Assembly: GCA_021030915.1 (NCBI GenBank)
Contig: JAGEMR010000127.1
Coordinates: 1-64,000, forward strand
DNA: 64,000 bases
From: Astrothelium macrocarpum
Taxonomy: Eukaryota > Ascomycota > Dothideomycetes > Trypetheliales > Trypetheliaceae
Direction: 5' to 3'
Each line of letters starts with the position of its first letter. Position 1 is the stretch's first letter. Below the pieces are notes generated by a model. It did not search any database. It was not told the DNA's origin and saw only the letters and a program-made list of their open reading frames with translations. The translations under genes were made by a program, and so were the position numbers. This document shows positions 59,530 through 64,000 of the stretch, in pieces.

Positions 59530-59887
59530 GGCTAACGAAAGAGGTTGATCAAACGGAGCATTTCGGTGGTCTTTGTGTACTACATCGGCAGAACCTCGGG
59601 TGTTATAAATGACTAGGACAATCATTATGTCATCTTCATCGTTTCCAAATTTCTAATGAGACATTGAACTTTGTCCGGGTTCTCTTGCCGTTCGATGGTT
59701 GAAATCTTTCCTATTCTGTTCCGGACAAAGGCTTCTATTTGATATATCGGCTCCATCGTGTTTGGTACCGTTTAAACTTCCTAAATCGAATACCCAGCGA
59801 GTGTCACCTCTCCAAACCTATTGTTATCCAGACAATAGCCTCTTGTCAGAGGTTGCCAGGAAAGACGAGGCTGTCGCTCGCAAGTCG
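59530..59887. promoter_or_regulatory. Divergent promoter, SRP68 and PPR gene
   Basis: This 358-bp gap separates the SRP68 ATG and the first in-frame ATG of the PPR gene. The PPR reading frame stays open leftward to 59699 without an ATG, so part of this stretch may be its transcribed leader. Confidence 0.45.
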
Positions 59888-62800
59888 ATGCTTGAGCGGG
59901 CGACAGGATGCCTCGAATCCGCCGGACGAACCTTGCTGCGCGGACACCAGACCCTTCGCACAAAACGTATGCTTCATTCGGCATTTTGGCATCATGGCGC
60001 TGGAGATCTCAACTTACCCCCGTACATGTTGCCTTCAATGCTGAAAGATACATTACAACAAGATCAGGTAGAGGTTGGCTCGATGCCTCTTCCTGATGGA
60101 TTTCTTCTGGATTTTCTGTACCCACCAAAGACCAAAGCATTTCTTCGTGAACTTGCCTCAAAGAATGGAGACAAACTTGAACGTCATCAAGGTCGGCAAT
60201 CTCATTTGAATCGCTACCGCGAATACTCATCCGTTGCCAACGCGGAGGTACAAATGACAAATCTTGAAAATGGAGATGTGCTCGATCCAGGCAATCGAAA
60301 TCAGTCCACTCCGGAGAAACCCTACAAATCAGAATATCCGCATAAAGAGCCAAGATTGGACAAACATAATGAAATGGGAATCGCTGGGAACAAGCAAGAG
60401 CATAATGCATTGAAGAGTTTGCATACACTATTGAAATCTGAGAATCGGCGTGCTTACGAAGATGGATGGAGGCTGATCATCACCGCAGATCATACTTCAC
60501 CAGCGTATGAGGAAACCTTGGCGGATTTCATAGAATATCTCTCGACATCTCAGGAAAGGATCGACGCAATACGTGTTTTGCAGCTGTTCGCAAAATTAGG
60601 CAAGGAATATCGCAGACCTTCATCATATCGTGCTGCCATTGCTGCTAATCTGAGGCTCGAGAATGTCGGCTCTGCTGCAATGATTTTCTATGATGCGGCA
60701 AATTCCGGAGTCATTCAAGATATCGGACACGATATCTTGCTTGAGCAAACTGTGCAAAGTGGGCTTTGGCAGCTTGGTTCGGACGTGTACCATATCTATT
60801 GCACAAGAGTAAATGCGCTACACAAAGAGAAGAATGCGGGACCTTCCAATCAAATCAATGCTACCACTTTGCCTGTCAGCGCAGCATTATCATTGGTGGG
60901 TTATATCCAACAGCATTCGAAATGCTTCAACAACATCTCAACACCAGCACTCATGGATTTCTGCCGCGACTTGTCACGAGCCATGCTCAAACAGCAGTTC
61001 TACAAACTTTTTCTGGACAGTCGTCAATCCTCACAGCGACAAGTGGATAAGATTCTAAAACTTGTGAAATACCTACAAGTTCTGGAGTTTACGGACGCTC
61101 AATTTTACCAGACTGCCATCTTCACTTTAGGCAGCCGACGAAAAGTTGTCTCCCCTGAAAAGGGCAATCTGATAGCCTCATTGTATGAGTTGTTCCGGAA
61201 GGAGAAATTTTTTTCGCCGTCCAAGAGTCTGCTGGAAGTAATCATGTCCAGCCTCTGTCGTCATGAACCGAGAGATGAAATGCTCCGCCAATTCACAAGA
61301 ATCGAGGATCTTGCTCGCGACTGGAGTAAATTCCATGGGTACTTGAGCAATGACGTAGTCAAAATGATGCTAGAAACTTTTGCACGAGCTGGCGAGGTGG
61401 CGCTTGTGCATAAATATTTTGGCTACTTGGAAAAGCCAACCGAGGAAGATTTGCGGCAATCTTTTTTTTGGCTCATTTATGTGCATACCCGAAGAGCTGA
61501 TCTGAATAAGGCAACCTGGCAATTTGAGCGAATGGCTCATGAATTTTCACTTTCACCAGACCGTGAATGCTATAATGCAGTGCTACAAGCACATGCAAAA
61601 AATGAAGATCTTGAGGGTGCGTTGCAGAGATACGAGCAAATGGAAAGCAGTGGTGTAGCGCCGAATACTCACACGTTTGGCATTCTAATGGGCATGTATG
61701 CTAATCGTGGAGACCCACAAAGTGTCTTTGATCTTTTTTCCGTCGCCAACAATCATGGCTTAAGGCTAACCCCTCATATGTGGGCTGCCCTGGTTCACGC
61801 TCATATTGAGAACAGTGATTTCACGACTGCAGAAGAAGTAGCTGAAGAGAGCAGCCGTGCGGCGCTGACGACAGAGTCAACGACTGTAGTCTGGAATCAG
61901 CTCTTAACAGCCCACGCTCTACAGCGGGACATGGTCTCTATATCACGGATTGTTGAGCGAATGCAACAGGGTGGTATTTTACCGGACAGCTTATCCTATG
62001 CAGCGATTATGCAATGTCTAGTTCTACTACGCCAGTATGATGCCGCTCGGAGGATTTTACAAAAGGTCATTCCAAAGGAACGGCTGAAGCGCTTGGCCTT
62101 TCATTATGCCATCGTTATGGGAGGATACGTGCGATCAGAGCAATGGATGAGAGTTCTAGGACTTGATGCCGCGATGAGGCGACGACGCATTCGTCCTACC
62201 GTCAGCACACGCATTCCGGTACTAAAGGCTCAAGTTGCTATCGAAACGACATATAATCGAATGCAAGGATTAGAGGCTACCCGTGCCCGTTTGATGACCA
62301 CAGAGCAGGCTCTGGTAAACGTACTTGAGAATAGTGATCGACGGGAGGTCGCAAGCGCTATAAAGCAGCCTCTTTATGGCTTGGAAGGATTCTCGATACA
62401 TGAATCGTATCCCGATGCTTACTACGAAGTCTTGATTTCATCATATGGTCGAAGTGGCGCTTTCGACATTCTCAACGATACATTTGAGGAATACCTACAA
62501 GCAAAAGAGCTGCCCTCCGCGTCAAGTTTCATACCACCACTCAAGCTCCTCACTGCACTAATGCAGTCTCATTGGCGAGCTCGAGAGTATGATGATATTG
62601 AGAAATGCTGGCTTCTTGTTTATCGTAAAGCAATGCAACAAGCTAAAGTCTTTCCTGTTCCGAAACCGGTCTTGTCTACCATGCCATCTGAGATGGACGC
62701 TCCTCAACAATTCCTTTCGCCCATACGGATGGCATCCTCCCGTCGTCATATCATATCTCGTCCCTTGACTTTCTACATACGGTCGCTCTCACAACGCCAG

Positions 62801-63259
62801 GAAACGTCCCGTGTGATCGCCCTCATTGGCGAATTGACCGATTCCGGCTGGATTCTATCAAATCAAGTCTGGAATGTCTATGTTCAAACTCTCGTCAAGA
62901 ATGATGAGACTCTGCTTGCCTTCGACGTCTGCGAACAGCGGCTTATACCCGGATGGCCGGGTTGGCATTCCAATAGAGCTCTTCAAGGTCCTCCTCGACG
63001 ACATCAAAGAAAGGCGGGATTTGCCAGGATAGCCGTTCAGACGGTACTTCCTCAAAGTTTGCTACCGCAATATACCACCATGGTTCTATTAGCGAAAGCA
63101 CTACTCGAAGTTCAACGGTCATCATCATCCGCAGGTGAAGGAAGCCTGAGTATAGGGCAGATCAAACGAAAAGCACCAAACACTGTGAAGGCGATTGAGG
63201 CAATGCCGCTTTTAAGGCACGATCACATTCAAAGAGCACTTTTAAAGGACCAATTCTAG
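59888..63259 (+). CDS. Large pentatricopeptide-repeat protein, likely mitochondrial
   Basis: This is a single-exon gene of 1123 aa from the first in-frame ATG. The open frame extends 63 codons further upstream but has no ATG. The start MLERATGCLESAGR and RMLHSAFWHHGAG match my recollection of conserved fungal PPR openings and are Arg-rich, as in a mitochondrial presequence. PPR helices are clearest at about residues 558-730: NAVLQAHAKNEDLEGAL, then GVAPNTHTFGILMGMYANRG, VWNQLLTAHALQRDM and GGILPDSLSYAAIMQCLVLL. Arrays of this kind bind organellar RNA and act in its stability, processing or translation. The exact target is unknown. The C-terminal half has more divergent helices. Confidence 0.88.
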   Translation: MLERATGCLESAGRTLLRGHQTLRTKRMLHSAFWHHGAGDLNLPPYMLPSMLKDTLQQDQVEVGSMPLPDGFLLDFLYPPKTKAFLRELASKNGDKLERHQGRQSHLNRYREYSSVANAEVQMTNLENGDVLDPGNRNQSTPEKPYKSEYPHKEPRLDKHNEMGIAGNKQEHNALKSLHTLLKSENRRAYEDGWRLIITADHTSPAYEETLADFIEYLSTSQERIDAIRVLQLFAKLGKEYRRPSSYRAAIAANLRLENVGSAAMIFYDAANSGVIQDIGHDILLEQTVQSGLWQLGSDVYHIYCTRVNALHKEKNAGPSNQINATTLPVSAALSLVGYIQQHSKCFNNISTPALMDFCRDLSRAMLKQQFYKLFLDSRQSSQRQVDKILKLVKYLQVLEFTDAQFYQTAIFTLGSRRKVVSPEKGNLIASLYELFRKEKFFSPSKSLLEVIMSSLCRHEPRDEMLRQFTRIEDLARDWSKFHGYLSNDVVKMMLETFARAGEVALVHKYFGYLEKPTEEDLRQSFFWLIYVHTRRADLNKATWQFERMAHEFSLSPDRECYNAVLQAHAKNEDLEGALQRYEQMESSGVAPNTHTFGILMGMYANRGDPQSVFDLFSVANNHGLRLTPHMWAALVHAHIENSDFTTAEEVAEESSRAALTTESTTVVWNQLLTAHALQRDMVSISRIVERMQQGGILPDSLSYAAIMQCLVLLRQYDAARRILQKVIPKERLKRLAFHYAIVMGGYVRSEQWMRVLGLDAAMRRRRIRPTVSTRIPVLKAQVAIETTYNRMQGLEATRARLMTTEQALVNVLENSDRREVASAIKQPLYGLEGFSIHESYPDAYYEVLISSYGRSGAFDILNDTFEEYLQAKELPSASSFIPPLKLLTALMQSHWRAREYDDIEKCWLLVYRKAMQQAKVFPVPKPVLSTMPSEMDAPQQFLSPIRMASSRRHIISRPLTFYIRSLSQRQETSRVIALIGELTDSGWILSNQVWNVYVQTLVKNDETLLAFDVCEQRLIPGWPGWHSNRALQGPPRRHQRKAGFARIAVQTVLPQSLLPQYTTMVLLAKALLEVQRSSSSAGEGSLSIGQIKRKAPNTVKAIEAMPLLRHDHIQRALLKDQF

Positions 63260-64000
63260 GTTTGTATATTTGATAGACCTTCACGCTTGCATACATGTAA
63301 GATGTAAATCTTGGAAATTGTATAGTAGTCCATGCAACTCATTGTTTTCTGTACATATTTGGTATCTTCACGTGAATAATGATACTTTGACTACTGAGTC
63401 AACAGATGATCTTTATTATGGTTTATTGCTGGTGGCATAACATGGTTTGTGAGGCTCCTGTAACGTTTCGAAAAGAGCAGCTTTGTCTGAGTGATACAGT
63501 ACAATGAAAGGTTTTTAGCGCTGGGAAACGTGTCTCATAAGTATGTGCAAGTAGTCTCTGATTGCTAATTGTACTGAATTTGCCAGCTAGCTCTTGTATA
63601 ACAAAGGATATGTCTCAAATTAAAAGAATGCTAAGCATTTCACGGGCCGATTACTTGGGTTCACACCATCTAGTGTTGTTGAAGTCACGCCCACACATCC
63701 ACACCATGTCCAAGCTCATCATAAATACATGCGTGATACGATAATGACCACGCACATAATATTGATAGCCAATCAATGGTATAGCCAACTATCAATTTAT
63801 TGCTTTCCAGGGTTTCGGCGATGTACAAGTAACAGTGACATGCTTTCTAAGTTGATGTATCTTGTCAACGGATTCGTTACCACAACCTGCATCACTCCGA
63901 CATTCAGGTATATCTTCTATCAAAGGGGCCTACCACTCCAAGAACATAACACACGCCCTTATTGACACGCTAATCGTTAGTTGCGATGTCTTCTGCGCTC
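63260..64000. other. Intergenic, window end, no gene seen
   Basis: This 740-bp stretch holds the 3' region of the PPR gene followed by A/T-leaning DNA with very short open frames only. Confidence 0.5.

Noticed and set aside
59699..59887. N-terminal extension of the PPR protein
   Set aside because: Open but starts with TTG; the first ATG (59888) coincides with the conserved start of related proteins as I recall them.

Overview
The window looks like a filamentous ascomycete (Pezizomycotina) genome. Genes carry short introns (mostly 45-70 nt) with fungal branch and acceptor signals. The families are fungal: a highly reducing polyketide synthase, Zn2Cys6 regulators, an AA7/BBE oxidase and a multicopper oxidase. 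The transposon copies are AT-rich and carry C-to-T type decay resembling RIP. A leotiomycete-like fungus is possible, but the class cannot be fixed by eye.

Layout. Positions 1-1861 are a decayed pogo/Fot1-like DNA transposon with 60-bp terminal inverted repeats (TIRs), followed by gene-poor DNA with a possible solo LTR. Positions 5591-33236 form a secondary-metabolite gene cluster. In order it holds a secreted FAD-linked (BBE-like) oxidase (+), a Zn2Cys6 regulator (+), an aldo/keto reductase (-), a laccase-like multicopper oxidase (-), a small secreted protein (+), a six-exon 3215-aa highly reducing PKS ending in a carnitine-acyltransferase domain (-), and a DHA-type MFS exporter (-). A tRNA-Thr(AGT) lies at 34328. 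An AT-rich block at 34587-37743 follows: one TIR element with TA target duplications, into which a second TIR element (35080-36933) has inserted. The cluster therefore sits between two decayed transposon blocks. Two degraded genes follow (38114-38912 and 40370-41087), each interrupted by an in-frame TGA.

From 42112 onward the DNA is mostly conserved housekeeping: an RBM26/27-like PWI/CCCH/RRM RNA-binding protein, a CTD-kinase cyclin (Ctk2 type), an uncharacterised membrane protein, SRP68 and a 1123-aa PPR protein that is divergent from SRP68. Among them sits a possible small catabolic set: a sugar-porter MFS, a Zn2Cys6 regulator and a phytanoyl-CoA-dioxygenase-like enzyme divergent from that regulator.

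How the cluster may work (inference): the PKS has apparently intact KS, AT, MT, ER, KR and ACP motifs. Its C-terminal acyltransferase would transfer the reduced chain to an acceptor, since no thioesterase or reductase release domain is seen. The BBE oxidase, the reductase (whose catalytic His is replaced by Gln) and the laccase would modify the product. The Zn2Cys6 protein would regulate the set and the MFS would export the product. All exon models were derived by hand from splice signals and reading frames and have no transcript support.
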